NCBI RefSeq assembly: GCF_963575615.1
Contig: NZ_CAUYTL010000013.1
Location: forward strand, 1 to 64,000
Direction: 5' to 3'
Source: Listeria_A hofi
GTDB taxonomy: Bacteria > Bacillota > Bacilli > Lactobacillales > Listeriaceae
Length of the DNA stretch: 64,000 bases
The position numbers were made by a program, and so were the translations under genes. The stretch's first letter is position 1. The number at the start of each line of letters is the position of its first letter. Of the stretch, positions 27,056 to 35,078 are shown one piece after another. Under the pieces are notes generated by a model. The model saw only the letters and a program-made list of their open reading frames with translations. It did no database searches and had not been told where the DNA came from.

Positions 27056-27301
27056 AATATCTGCTTGCACCTAATAACAAGGGGATTTTCCCACAATTTT
27101 TCAATCTGTTCACAAAAATGACATGTATGCGCCTATTTCCCTGCCATATGTATTTGAAAACTGTACATTACAAATAAAAGGACTACTAGATCTGACCGCT
27201 AAACCTCTTTGTCAAAGTCCATTGCAATTTCACACCAAAAATGTTAACCTAAACTTTAAATAAGTTAACATCGATAATTATTATAGAAAGGAGTCAAAAA
27301 C
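27056..27301. other. Divergent intergenic region cas6 / FAD dehydrogenase
   Basis: About 245 nt between the two diverging genes with no coding potential. It contains an 8-bp inverted repeat ATGTTAAC/GTTAACAT (27241-27248 and 27264-27271) close to the FAD dehydrogenase start, likely an operator; -10-like TATTAT lies after it (27279-27284). Confidence 0.5.
27241..27271 (+). promoter_or_regulatory. Inverted-repeat operator candidate before the FAD dehydrogenase gene
   Basis: Perfect 8-bp arms ATGTTAAC and GTTAACAT separated by 15 bp, 31 bp upstream of the start. It does not match the PrfA box, whose arms touch a 2-bp centre. Confidence 0.4.
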
Positions 27302-28552
27302 ATGTACGATACAATAATAATCGGCTCTGGTGTCAGCAGTATTTTTGCCATGCTAAACCTACATACTGATCAAAAAATCCTCACTATCGATTCCGGCCCT
27401 GACATAGCTACCCGCCTTGTAAAAGCCTCCACGTCTGGTTTTGCCGGTCTAGGTTTATCAGAAGGAAAATATAACTTCTCTCCTGATTTGGGTAGCCATT
27501 TAAGTAGTAAAATTGGAGAGGCGTTAGTGCGTAAATACTTGGCAGAAGTCGAATCCATACTCAATACATTTGGCGCGAAAGCTGCACTGACATATCAATC
27601 TCACGCAACTAACCAAAGCGACTCTTCTATAAAATTCCTAGCATGTCACACAAAACATTTAGGCACAGTGCTTTCCAAAGAGGTCTACCATAATATCTTT
27701 ACCTACTTATCTGATAAAGTAGATTTTCTATTCAATAATGCAGTGACTAATATAGAAAAACAAGATGGAAACTTTCGTATTACAACCTCAGAAAATCATG
27801 TTTTTCATGCAAAAAAAGTCATTGTTGCCACTGGCTCAAAAAAGAATGCTGCTCTCAATAAAAGTTTTGCCAATCTAGGGCTTGTATACCAAAATAATCG
27901 AGTTGATATTGGCTTTCGTATCGAAACTTTGAGTGAAACATTCGATTCGCTACTACAAAATGATTTAGAAGTAAAGATGAAAAAGGCCAATATGTATAGT
28001 TACTGTATGAATAAAAATGGCCGGGTGATTAAGAGAAACCTACACGGTCGAGTCACACCCGAGGGCCAAAATAGTAGAGAAGAAACACCAAGCAAAAATC
28101 TAAACTTCACACTTTTTCGCCCGTACTATTTTGACACTGAAGCACAGATGAACGCTTATCTCGACTCCCTATTTGATAAAATCAATCAAAATAGCGACCG
28201 AATCATTGGCTATCCTCTTCACTCTCTTTCCTCAGAATTTGAATCTATCAAAAAAGTTCAGAGTACATTAGCCTATGAATCGGATTTTACAGCGAACATC
28301 CTTTTAGATGATTTGTTGACAGATACAATAGATTTTCTTCACTGCTTAGAGCAGAGTATGCAGTCTAAAATAGACGGAAACACCTTATTATACTGCTATG
28401 ACACGAAATATTTCGGACCGGAAATACACACCAATATTCGTTTTGAATCTGATGTTCCTGGTCTTTATTTTATCGGGGATTGCTCTGGTGTAACGTATTC
28501 CCTTTCACACGCGGCTTGCAGTGGTTTATATTTGGGTGAGGTTCTCAATTAA
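27302..28552 (+). CDS. FAD-dependent dehydrogenase (COG2509-like)
   Basis: 416 residues; GAAAGGAG precedes the ATG by 9 nt. The N-terminal dinucleotide-binding motif IIIGSGVSSIFAML, a central KKVIVATGSKKN motif and a C-terminal GLYFIGDCSGVTYSLSHAAC segment match the uncharacterised FAD-dependent dehydrogenase family COG2509. The substrate is unknown. It stands alone, divergent from the cas operon, with its own terminator. Nothing ties it to CRISPR function. Confidence 0.82.
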   Translation: MYDTIIIGSGVSSIFAMLNLHTDQKILTIDSGPDIATRLVKASTSGFAGLGLSEGKYNFSPDLGSHLSSKIGEALVRKYLAEVESILNTFGAKAALTYQSHATNQSDSSIKFLACHTKHLGTVLSKEVYHNIFTYLSDKVDFLFNNAVTNIEKQDGNFRITTSENHVFHAKKVIVATGSKKNAALNKSFANLGLVYQNNRVDIGFRIETLSETFDSLLQNDLEVKMKKANMYSYCMNKNGRVIKRNLHGRVTPEGQNSREETPSKNLNFTLFRPYYFDTEAQMNAYLDSLFDKINQNSDRIIGYPLHSLSSEFESIKKVQSTLAYESDFTANILLDDLLTDTIDFLHCLEQSMQSKIDGNTLLYCYDTKYFGPEIHTNIRFESDVPGLYFIGDCSGVTYSLSHAACSGLYLGEVLN

Positions 28553-28584
28553 AAAGACACCATCCGCACCACTTATTTTTGCGC

Positions 28585-28642
28585 AAAAAAAGCAAGATGG
28601 CACGCTTCCCTTTTCCCGAGAGGACGTGAATCTTGCTTTTTT
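28585..28642. terminator. Bidirectional terminator between convergent genes
   Basis: 8-bp arms AGCAAGAT (28591-28598) and ATCTTGCT (28630-28637), flanked by A-run on one side and T-run on the other, between the FAD dehydrogenase and the convergent oxidoreductase gene. Confidence 0.8.
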
Positions 28643-28661
28643 ATGTAAAAATGAGTTTTCC

Positions 28662-29588
28662 TTACTTCAATATCAATTTCCCAGCCACTTGCTTCTTATC
28701 AATCAGCTGGTGCGCACCAATCACACCTCGTAAATCAAACGTCAGCACTTCCGCAGTTTTCAGTTGTAATTTATGTGCACGGTATAAATCGGCCAAATAT
28801 CCTAACGCTTCTTTATCCTTCATATCTTTCGAGCGCTTCATCCGGATTGCTTTCACTTTCTTCTCATCCGCGTTCTCTGGTAAGCTGGTAAGCGATACAT
28901 AACGTCCGCCTTTCTTCACGTACTGCAATCCTTCTGCCGATGCCTTTCCCCCAAAACTGGTATCTAAAACAACATTCACTTTATTATGCAATACTTGCGA
29001 TAAATCATCCTTATCGTATGAGAACACGCGATCAGCACCTAGTGCACTGACGTAATCCGCATTTTTACTGCTCGCGACGCCAATCACTTTGTATCCTTGC
29101 TCTTTCGCGATTTGGACGGCAATCGAACCGACTGCTCCAGAAGCGCCTAGAATGATGATTTTTTCACCTTTTTTCAGTTTAGCAAGTTGCAGGGCATAAT
29201 AAGCCGTAATTCCGACTGACGCAAGTCCTGCTGCTTCCTCCAAACTCATTTCTTTTGGTTTTTTCACAACGTTATAGCTCGGTGTCGCAACATATTCGCT
29301 GTAGCCACCAATTGCTGGATGGCCAATTACAATGTCACCAACTGCGTAATTCTTCACTTTTGAGCCGACTTCGGTTATCTCACCGACAATATCGCTCCCT
29401 GGAACAATCGGGAACTCAAGCGGGCGCATTTTTTGCATGGCACCTGATCGTAATAAGCCATCATAAGGGTTAACACCTGCCGCTAAAACCTTGATAACTA
29501 GGCCTTTTTCACTTGCTTTTGGTTTCGGTAATTCTAATTCTTCAAATACTTCTGGTTCGCCGTACTCTTTAAAACCTAATGCTTTCAT
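28662..29588 (-). CDS. Zinc-independent MDR-family NADP oxidoreductase (quinone oxidoreductase-like)
   Basis: 308 residues. N-terminal GroES-like domain (MKALGFKEYGEPEVFE, AAGVNPYDGLLRSG, PIVPGSDIVGEITEVG), then a Rossmann domain with IILGASGAVGSIAVQIAK, the NADP-binding motif of the quinone oxidoreductase branch. The zinc ligands of classical alcohol dehydrogenases are absent. Probably reduces quinones or enones in the cytosol. GGAGG-like sequence upstream; the following gene on the same strand (alpha/beta hydrolase) ends 20 nt upstream, so these may be co-transcribed. Confidence 0.88.
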   Translation of the reverse strand: MKALGFKEYGEPEVFEELELPKPKASEKGLVIKVLAAGVNPYDGLLRSGAMQKMRPLEFPIVPGSDIVGEITEVGSKVKNYAVGDIVIGHPAIGGYSEYVATPSYNVVKKPKEMSLEEAAGLASVGITAYYALQLAKLKKGEKIIILGASGAVGSIAVQIAKEQGYKVIGVASSKNADYVSALGADRVFSYDKDDLSQVLHNKVNVVLDTSFGGKASAEGLQYVKKGGRYVSLTSLPENADEKKVKAIRMKRSKDMKDKEALGYLADLYRAHKLQLKTAEVLTFDLRGVIGAHQLIDKKQVAGKLILK

Positions 29589-29608
29589 CCTGTAACCTCC
29601 ATGTTTGT

Positions 29609-30274
29609 TTAACTATTTTCCGTTTTTGTGTCTTGATTATCTATTTCGACTTTCGTAAACCACTCTAACATGGCTTCTGCTTCTTCTTCACTAACATTAT
29701 GCACCACATCAAAAGTTTGGAATGTCACATCATTACTCAAGCTTTCAAAATATTTTGCTGCTCGCTCGCCTTCTGTAATCGGAAAAACCGGATCTTTTGT
29801 GCCATGACCTATAAAAACACGTTTGGACTTCAATAATAAGTTTTTTGGTCCATTTTCTAAAAAAGTAGGTAACTTCGCGCTTAGAAAAACGCCGCCACAA
29901 TACATCCCACCATTTTTCAAAAACTCAGTCATAGCAACAATTCCACCTTGGTCAAATCCAAATAGATATAATTTTTCCCGGTCAATTGATTGGTATTGCT
30001 TCAAAATCATTTCAATAAAGTCGTGAACGTTGCTTGCTGCATATGAAACCGTTTTTTCACTCGGTTCACCGTCTAATACCGGTTTATAATAGGAATAACC
30101 TGGCCCTTGCTGTACGTTACCGCGGATGCTAACAATTACAAAGCGATCCATGAGTGATTCCAGCGTGCCTGGCATATCTAATTCATCTGCTCCAATACCG
30201 TGAAGTGCAAAAATAGTCGGAAATGTATCTTCTACTTTCCGATTAATTGGCTCATAAATATCATATGCAAACAT
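29609..30274 (-). CDS. Alpha/beta hydrolase with Asp at the nucleophile position
   Basis: 221 residues from the ATG at 30274 (GGGGGAA 6 nt upstream). Phospholipase/carboxylesterase-like fold: FALHGIGADELDM oxyanion region, nucleophile elbow FGFDQGGIVAM, GHGTKDPVFP (acid) and DVVHNVSEEE (His). In this family the elbow normally reads GFSQGG; here the codon is GAC, so Ser is replaced by Asp. Asp nucleophiles occur in haloalkane dehalogenases and epoxide hydrolases, so the enzyme may have a changed reaction or be inactive. Probably co-transcribed with the YdbC-like and oxidoreductase genes. Confidence 0.8.
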   Translation of the reverse strand: MFAYDIYEPINRKVEDTFPTIFALHGIGADELDMPGTLESLMDRFVIVSIRGNVQQGPGYSYYKPVLDGEPSEKTVSYAASNVHDFIEMILKQYQSIDREKLYLFGFDQGGIVAMTEFLKNGGMYCGGVFLSAKLPTFLENGPKNLLLKSKRVFIGHGTKDPVFPITEGERAAKYFESLSNDVTFQTFDVVHNVSEEEAEAMLEWFTKVEIDNQDTKTENS

Positions 30275-30288
30275 AAACAATTCCCCCG

Positions 30289-30498
30289 TTACTTCGCTAA
30301 TTCAGCAATTTTTTTAAACTCTTCCTCCGTGAGTGTCAAACCTTTGCCCATTTTTTCATTGCCCGGTGACCAGTCACGAATATCGTATTTTGGCGCACGC
30401 CCGTTCCAACTGATGAGATTAACCTCTTTGCGCCAACCCTTTGCATTCTCCGACAAAACACCAATATGTTCTACAATTTCATATTCAATATTGCTCAT
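30289..30498 (-). CDS. YdbC-like PC4-fold single-stranded DNA binding protein
   Basis: 69 residues from the ATG at 30498 (AAAGGAG upstream). The run GVLSENAKGWRKEVNLISWN with GRAPKYDIRDWSP and KMGKGLTLTEEEF is the signature of YdbC, a bacterial relative of the eukaryotic coactivator PC4 that binds single-stranded DNA as a dimer. The frame opens 14 codons earlier, but without a ribosome binding site. First gene of a likely three-gene unit with the hydrolase and oxidoreductase. Confidence 0.88.
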   Translation of the reverse strand: MSNIEYEIVEHIGVLSENAKGWRKEVNLISWNGRAPKYDIRDWSPGNEKMGKGLTLTEEEFKKIAELAK

Positions 30499-30671
30499 CT
30501 GCCAAAACTCCTTTTTTAAGTAATGTTCCACATAGTTCATACTAACAGATATTTACCCTCAAATCGCCTCGCAGAATCGTATTTCAAAAAAATCTTTTTA
30601 TTTTGACTAGAAAAATCGCTGTGGTTGCGTTAGGATGGGATTAGAGACTAGATGGAACGGAGGCCGTAATA

Positions 30672-31424
30672 GTGGAAGAGACTCCTCAAGATTTTTTATT
30701 AGATACGTGTTTATTAGCAGGAAAAATTATGATGGAAAGCGGTGCAGAGATGTACCGTGTGGAAGATACAATGAGTCGGATTGCAGAGGCAGCCTCTGAG
30801 AGGAAGGGTATTAGCTTCGTGACACCGACCGGGATTTTTATGGCTTTGCATGGTGGTTCAACCGTGAAAATGGAGCAGATTCCGGCGCGAACGATTAACT
30901 TGGAAAAGGTTTCTTTGGTTAATGATTTATCGCGTGAGTTTACCATGAAGCAAATTACATTGGGGCAACTTTATACGAGATTGCGGGCGCTTGATAAGGA
31001 AGTGAAATTTTTCCCCGTCTGGTTGCAGATTGTCGCGGCGGCGGTCGTGAGTGGGACACTGATGATGATTTTTGGTGGGGTTTGGAAAGACTTATTGACG
31101 ACTTGTATTATCGGTGCGATTGGATTTGTGATTTTTTATTACGGGACGGAATTCTTTAAAGTGAAATTTTTAGCGGAGTTTTTAGCGGCTTTTTCGGTTG
31201 GTTTGCTGGCCGTTTTGGCGATTTCTATCGACTGGGGAGTGAGTCTGGATAAGATGATTATTGGAGGCGTGATGCCACTCGTTCCTGGCGTGCCGATCAC
31301 GAATGCGGTGCGCGATTTGCTGGCTGGACACTTGTTATCTGGAATGGCACGCGGTACAGAGGCATTGATTACGGCTGGGACGATTGGAATTGGAATTGCT
31401 GTGGTTTTTCGGTTTTTTGGCTAA
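30672..31424 (+). CDS. Threonine/serine exporter ThrE, N-terminal-type subunit (DUF1212/YjjP)
   Basis: 250 residues from a GTG at 30672 with GGAGG 9 nt upstream. The N-terminal soluble part contains GAEMYRVEDTMSRIAEA and SFVTPTGIFM, characteristic of YjjP/ThrE; four to five membrane segments follow from about residue 115. It works with the small YjjB-type protein encoded by the next gene as a split version of the ThrE threonine/serine exporter. The two genes are separated by a 178-nt spacer with a long hairpin. Confidence 0.88.
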   Translation: MEETPQDFLLDTCLLAGKIMMESGAEMYRVEDTMSRIAEAASERKGISFVTPTGIFMALHGGSTVKMEQIPARTINLEKVSLVNDLSREFTMKQITLGQLYTRLRALDKEVKFFPVWLQIVAAAVVSGTLMMIFGGVWKDLLTTCIIGAIGFVIFYYGTEFFKVKFLAEFLAAFSVGLLAVLAISIDWGVSLDKMIIGGVMPLVPGVPITNAVRDLLAGHLLSGMARGTEALITAGTIGIGIAVVFRFFG

Positions 31425-31435
31425 TGAAGTGCTAA

Positions 31436-31534
31436 AATGGCTCGTTCAGCTCCGACAGAAATTGTTAGGGGGCGCAGAAAAACTCCTCTTTTGACTTTTT
31501 TGGAGGCCACGAAATTTCCGAGGAGCTAGCCATT
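31436..31534 (+). repeat. Long nested inverted repeat between the two ThrE subunit genes
   Basis: Outer arms AATGGCT/AGCCATT (31436-31442, 31528-31534) and inner arms AGCTCC/GGAGCT (31448-31453, 31522-31527) enclose further complementary pieces (GAAATT/AATTTC, CCTC/GAGG). No U-run follows. Either an RNA processing or stability element that sets the ratio of the subunits, or a small palindromic insertion. Confidence 0.5.
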
Positions 31535-31602
31535 GAAGCCTAATCTGAAAAGAACCAAGCAATGATTCCAATCGCAACACACACATGTAAGGAGGTAATA
31601 AC

Positions 31603-32055
31603 ATGTTTTGGACTATTCTCATGCAACTCGCTTTTAGTTTTTTAGCCACGCTCGCATTTGCAATTATCACCAATGTTCCTCGTCGCTCGCTTATTGAGTG
31701 TGGTCTGACAGGAACATTTGGCTGGATGACTTATTGGGTTTTAATGCAATTTGACGCTGGGACAACGATAAGTACGCTTGCTGGTGCTTTTATTGTCGCT
31801 ATCGCCAGTTTCTTTTTTGCAAAATCAAAAAGGTTGCCAGTCACGATTTTCAATGTTCCTGGCATTGTTCCGCTTGTACCTGGCGGACTCGCATACCAAG
31901 CCGTTCGGAATTTTGTGCTCGGCGATTATCTTGAAGCTATTTCGTTTTCTGTACGTGTCGCCTTAGTTGCTGGTGCGATTGCTGCTGGCCTCGTTCTTTC
32001 GGAGATTTTAAACCATAGTATCCGTCGTTTTCGAGAACATAAGGAGAATATTTGA
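31603..32055 (+). CDS. Threonine/serine exporter small subunit (DUF3815/YjjB)
   Basis: 150 residues, five hydrophobic segments. AAGGAGG precedes the ATG by 7 nt. The central AKSKRLPVTIFNVPGIVPLV and PGGLAYQAVRNFVLGDY match the ThrE_2 (YjjB) domain. Partner of the upstream YjjP-type subunit for export of threonine or serine. Confidence 0.88.
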   Translation: MFWTILMQLAFSFLATLAFAIITNVPRRSLIECGLTGTFGWMTYWVLMQFDAGTTISTLAGAFIVAIASFFFAKSKRLPVTIFNVPGIVPLVPGGLAYQAVRNFVLGDYLEAISFSVRVALVAGAIAAGLVLSEILNHSIRRFREHKENI

Positions 32056-32087
32056 GTCTCTTTCTTTATAGATAGGAAATACGCCTC

Positions 32088-32116
32088 TTGAATCGATACG
32101 TATATACATGTATACT
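32088..32116 (+). promoter_or_regulatory. Promoter and palindromic operator of the toxin-antitoxin pair
   Basis: TTGAAT (-35) and TATACT (-10) with a 17-bp spacer. The 12-bp perfect palindrome TATACATGTATA (32103-32114) overlaps the -10, a natural site for repression by the AbrB/MazE-like antitoxin. Confidence 0.7.
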
Positions 32117-32137
32117 ATTATAGAAAAGGTGATTACA

Positions 32138-32386
32138 ATGATGTATGCATTGAAAAGATCCACTAGAAAATCTGGTCATAGTGTTATTACAACATTGCCG
32201 CCGGATATCATGTCTAAACTAGAGCTCGTTTCTGGCGATAATGTGGAATTTGTAATTAAGGATAATGTCGTAGAACTAAGAAAAGCCGCTGAGAAAAAAG
32301 AAGCTGTCTCCCAAGATTTTCTGAAAATGGCCGAAGAAGTGCTAGATGAATACGATCAAGCCTTCCGCGGTTTAGTCGATCGATGA
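32138..32386 (+). CDS. AbrB/MazE-like antitoxin
   Basis: 82 residues from the ATG at 32138 (AAAAGGTGAT upstream), with a second ATG directly after it. N-terminal SpoVT-AbrB swapped-hairpin domain: KRSTRKSGHSVITTLPPDIM, LELVSGDNVEFVI, NVVELRK. The C-terminal helical tail (KMAEEVLDEYDQAFRGLVDR) should wrap the toxin. It ends by an ATGA overlap with the Doc gene. Expected to repress its own promoter through the palindrome at the -10. Confidence 0.85.
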   Translation: MMYALKRSTRKSGHSVITTLPPDIMSKLELVSGDNVEFVIKDNVVELRKAAEKKEAVSQDFLKMAEEVLDEYDQAFRGLVDR

Positions 32387-32784
32387 CGCTTCGTTATCTC
32401 ACGGAACCCGAGGTCATTATGCTAAACGGTTTGTTGATTAAGAAATTTAGTCCGATGGAACCCATTGGTATTATCGAGCCTGGTGCGCTGAATATGTTCA
32501 TAGAACAGCCGAAACAAATCGTTTTCGAGCGTGAACTTTATCCAACATTACATGATAAAGCTGGGATTCTTTACAAAAATTTAGTCATCAAACATTGTTT
32601 CGCAAATGCAAATAAGCGGACAGCTCTTGCTTCTCTAGCTTTATTTTTAAAATATAATGGTTCGCAATTAATGGCCTCCAATCAAGATGCAGAAGATTTT
32701 ACAGTTAGTATTGCATTAAATAGTACTATGCAACTCGAAGCCATTTCTACTTGGATTCAAAAAAATTCGGTGATGCCTCGCTAA
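32383..32784 (+). CDS. Doc-type (Fic fold) toxin
   Basis: 133 residues, start overlapping the antitoxin stop (ATGA). The catalytic motif HCFANANKRTA fits HxFx(N/D)ANKR of Doc toxins, which phosphorylate EF-Tu and halt translation. The N-terminal LTEPEVIMLNGLLIKKF is the usual Doc start. The motif is intact, so the toxin should be active. It is followed by a strong terminator. Confidence 0.9.
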   Translation: MTLRYLTEPEVIMLNGLLIKKFSPMEPIGIIEPGALNMFIEQPKQIVFERELYPTLHDKAGILYKNLVIKHCFANANKRTALASLALFLKYNGSQLMASNQDAEDFTVSIALNSTMQLEAISTWIQKNSVMPR

Positions 32785-32804
32785 CAGGCATCGCCGAATT
32801 TTTT
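32764..32804. terminator. Bidirectional terminator after the Doc gene and the ABC permease operon
   Basis: GC-rich stem with arms AATTCGGTGATGCCT and AGGCATCGCCGAATT around a short loop, T-run on the plus strand and A-run before it. It overlaps the doc stop and separates two convergent operons. Confidence 0.85.
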
Positions 32805-33951
32805 ATATGAAAGAACTCACTCGATTATTTTTTGTAAATTTATAGCTCGCAATGCAGAAGAATAGTAAGGCATATCCTAGTATAATCGCGATATTCAAGC
32901 TAATTGATGCCAAATTGCCATTGTCTTGTAAAGTCGTTATCGCGTTCATTACCCAATATTGTGGCAGGAATTCCGCAATTTTTTGCATGAATGCTGGCAT
33001 GATTTGAACTGGAATAAGCGCGCCTGATAGCAAGCTTGTAAGTGTAAATAAAATCATTTGTAATCCGCTGACGCTCTTTCTACTTGTCGCCGTGAATCCG
33101 AGTGCTAATGACAGCAAGACTGCCATAATTGCAAAGACAAATAACACGCCAAATAGTGCGAAATAGGATACGCCTGGGTCAATTTTGAATGCAAATCGCA
33201 TCGCCGTTAGACAAATCGTAATCTCCGTCACAACGACCGCTAGCGCAAATAGAGCATTTCCAAATAAATAGGCTTTACTGCTAAGCGGTGTTGACATCAA
33301 ACGGTAAAATGTGCCATCTTCTTTTTCTTGCAAAATCAGCTCGCCCAGATTACCAGCCGCATAAAGCAGCATCATACATAGAAAACCAAGAATTTGCGTC
33401 GACATCATTAATACGATATCTTGCTGATTACTCGTTGTTTTTTGTATCACATTTACTTTAGATTGATCAAACGTCGTTGCATATTTTGAAAAGTCTTGTC
33501 CGCCTTTTTCACTCGCCTGAATCATCGTCATAATATTGCTAAGCGAGGCATCCACTGTTCTTTTCACTGTGTTATTAACCGCATCACCTTGCATCGATTT
33601 TACTTTAATATGTTGTGGATTAAGCGCCGCAATACTATCCTCCGAGCCTTTTTCAAAAATAATGAGCGCATCTAATTGTCCACCAGTTAATTTCTTATCT
33701 CCAGAAGCCTTCGAAACAGACTGAATACTATCGTTATCTTGCTTCATCCAAGTCACCATTTGTGTCGTATAAACACCTGGATCCTCATTCACCAAACCAA
33801 CTTTCAATGCAGTCGTCTCAGATTGAGCCCCATATGAAAGAAAGTAGATTAAAATACTTAAAATCGGCAAACCTATAATCACGAGCAGCTTTGCCTTATT
33901 TTGTGTGAGGCTTTTCAAATTATGCCTGAAAATCCAACCAATTTGTTGCAT
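32803..33951 (-). CDS. ABC-2 type permease (LnrN-like)
   Basis: 382 residues: one N-terminal membrane segment, a large extracellular domain (about 45-170), then five more segments. The topology and the NLGELILQEKEDGTFYRLMS cytoplasmic loop match ABC-2 exporters of the drug/linearmycin type. It starts 2 nt from the end of the preceding permease gene. Last gene of the regulator-kinase-ATPase-permease-permease cluster; its partners are the next two genes upstream. Confidence 0.85.
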   Translation of the reverse strand: MQQIGWIFRHNLKSLTQNKAKLLVIIGLPILSILIYFLSYGAQSETTALKVGLVNEDPGVYTTQMVTWMKQDNDSIQSVSKASGDKKLTGGQLDALIIFEKGSEDSIAALNPQHIKVKSMQGDAVNNTVKRTVDASLSNIMTMIQASEKGGQDFSKYATTFDQSKVNVIQKTTSNQQDIVLMMSTQILGFLCMMLLYAAGNLGELILQEKEDGTFYRLMSTPLSSKAYLFGNALFALAVVVTEITICLTAMRFAFKIDPGVSYFALFGVLFVFAIMAVLLSLALGFTATSRKSVSGLQMILFTLTSLLSGALIPVQIMPAFMQKIAEFLPQYWVMNAITTLQDNGNLASISLNIAIILGYALLFFCIASYKFTKNNRVSSFI

Positions 33952-33952
33952 T

Positions 33953-35062
33953 TTAATACACTTCCTTTCGTCTAATCCACAAGCTCATCCCAACGACAAG
34001 AACTCCGGTTATCAATAAGTTTGTCAGAATTGGAAACGTTGCTGCAGCTAAATCATGATTATACAATACATCCTTGACACCGACACGAACCCAACCAATT
34101 GGCGATAATTTTGACATTAGCCCGTCACCAGTTGGGAAATACGCGCCTCCCAGAAAAGCAAATACTTGTATCATAATTGACGCAGCTCCATTCGCCGCGG
34201 GATTACCATTGCTGAACACATCGACCGCCATTCCAAGTGCCACCGATAAGAATAATAAACTAAAATAAATGACAAAAATAACAAGGCTATACTCGCCCCA
34301 ATTAACGCCGAAAAACAAATCGGAAATGACCATCAGCAAAATGAGTGAGACCGTCTGCATAAAAATCGCACCGAGAAAATTTCCAATAATCGCAGTCGAC
34401 TTCTTGATCGGTGCAATGAATAAGCGTACATCGGTATGTCGCACTTTTTCCTCACGAAATACGTTGATGCCGCTATTAATCCCAAACATCATGACCATAG
34501 CAATCATCGCAATCGCATAATATTCGAAAGCACTAATATCATTGCCTGATGCTAATTCTTCCACTTGAATCGCAGTATCAGATGCTTTCGGAGGACTTTG
34601 CAAAACAGTAGCCTGTGTTGGATCCACTTTTATAATCGTGCTCGCCAACCGATATTGCGATGTAAAGCCATTCAAATAGCCATCGAGCACACTTTTCTCA
34701 ATCTGACTTGGTGAATTCGTTGTCACCGTCAAATCATCTTTCACGTCCACGTAGCCCACAGCGTCACCGTTATCAACCGCTTCTTTGCCAGACTTCGCAC
34801 TATCCGCCTTTTTAAACGTCACCTGCTTTCCACTAGCCTTCATTGCAAACGAACCAAACGCCTTACCTAGCGGATTATCCTTTTGTACCGTGTATTCCAC
34901 CGTCATTTTATCCAGCTCTACATCACTACTAAAAGCATTTTGCAACACACTTCCCAGCACCAAAATCAACGCTAATGGGAAAATCATCATATAGAGGAAA
35001 AAGCCCTTGTCACGTAGCGTTAGCTTGATTGCCTTCAACATAATATGAAAAATCATCATCAC
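33953..35062 (-). CDS. ABC-2 type permease (LnrM-like)
   Basis: 369 residues with the same topology as its neighbour: N-terminal segment, extracellular domain, then the GINVFREEKVRHTDVRLFIA loop and five segments. The first codon given is GTG at 35062, followed by two ATG codons; GGGAG upstream supports any of these. It pairs with the second permease to form the membrane part of an exporter driven by the adjacent ATPase. Confidence 0.85.
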   Translation of the reverse strand: MMMIFHIMLKAIKLTLRDKGFFLYMMIFPLALILVLGSVLQNAFSSDVELDKMTVEYTVQKDNPLGKAFGSFAMKASGKQVTFKKADSAKSGKEAVDNGDAVGYVDVKDDLTVTTNSPSQIEKSVLDGYLNGFTSQYRLASTIIKVDPTQATVLQSPPKASDTAIQVEELASGNDISAFEYYAIAMIAMVMMFGINSGINVFREEKVRHTDVRLFIAPIKKSTAIIGNFLGAIFMQTVSLILLMVISDLFFGVNWGEYSLVIFVIYFSLLFLSVALGMAVDVFSNGNPAANGAASIMIQVFAFLGGAYFPTGDGLMSKLSPIGWVRVGVKDVLYNHDLAAATFPILTNLLITGVLVVGMSLWIRRKEVY

Positions 35063-35078
35063 AAGCTCAACTCCCTCT

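Noticed and set aside
27302..28552. FAD dehydrogenase as an accessory CRISPR gene
   Set aside because: Divergent, with its own promoter region and terminator, and the family is housekeeping-like.
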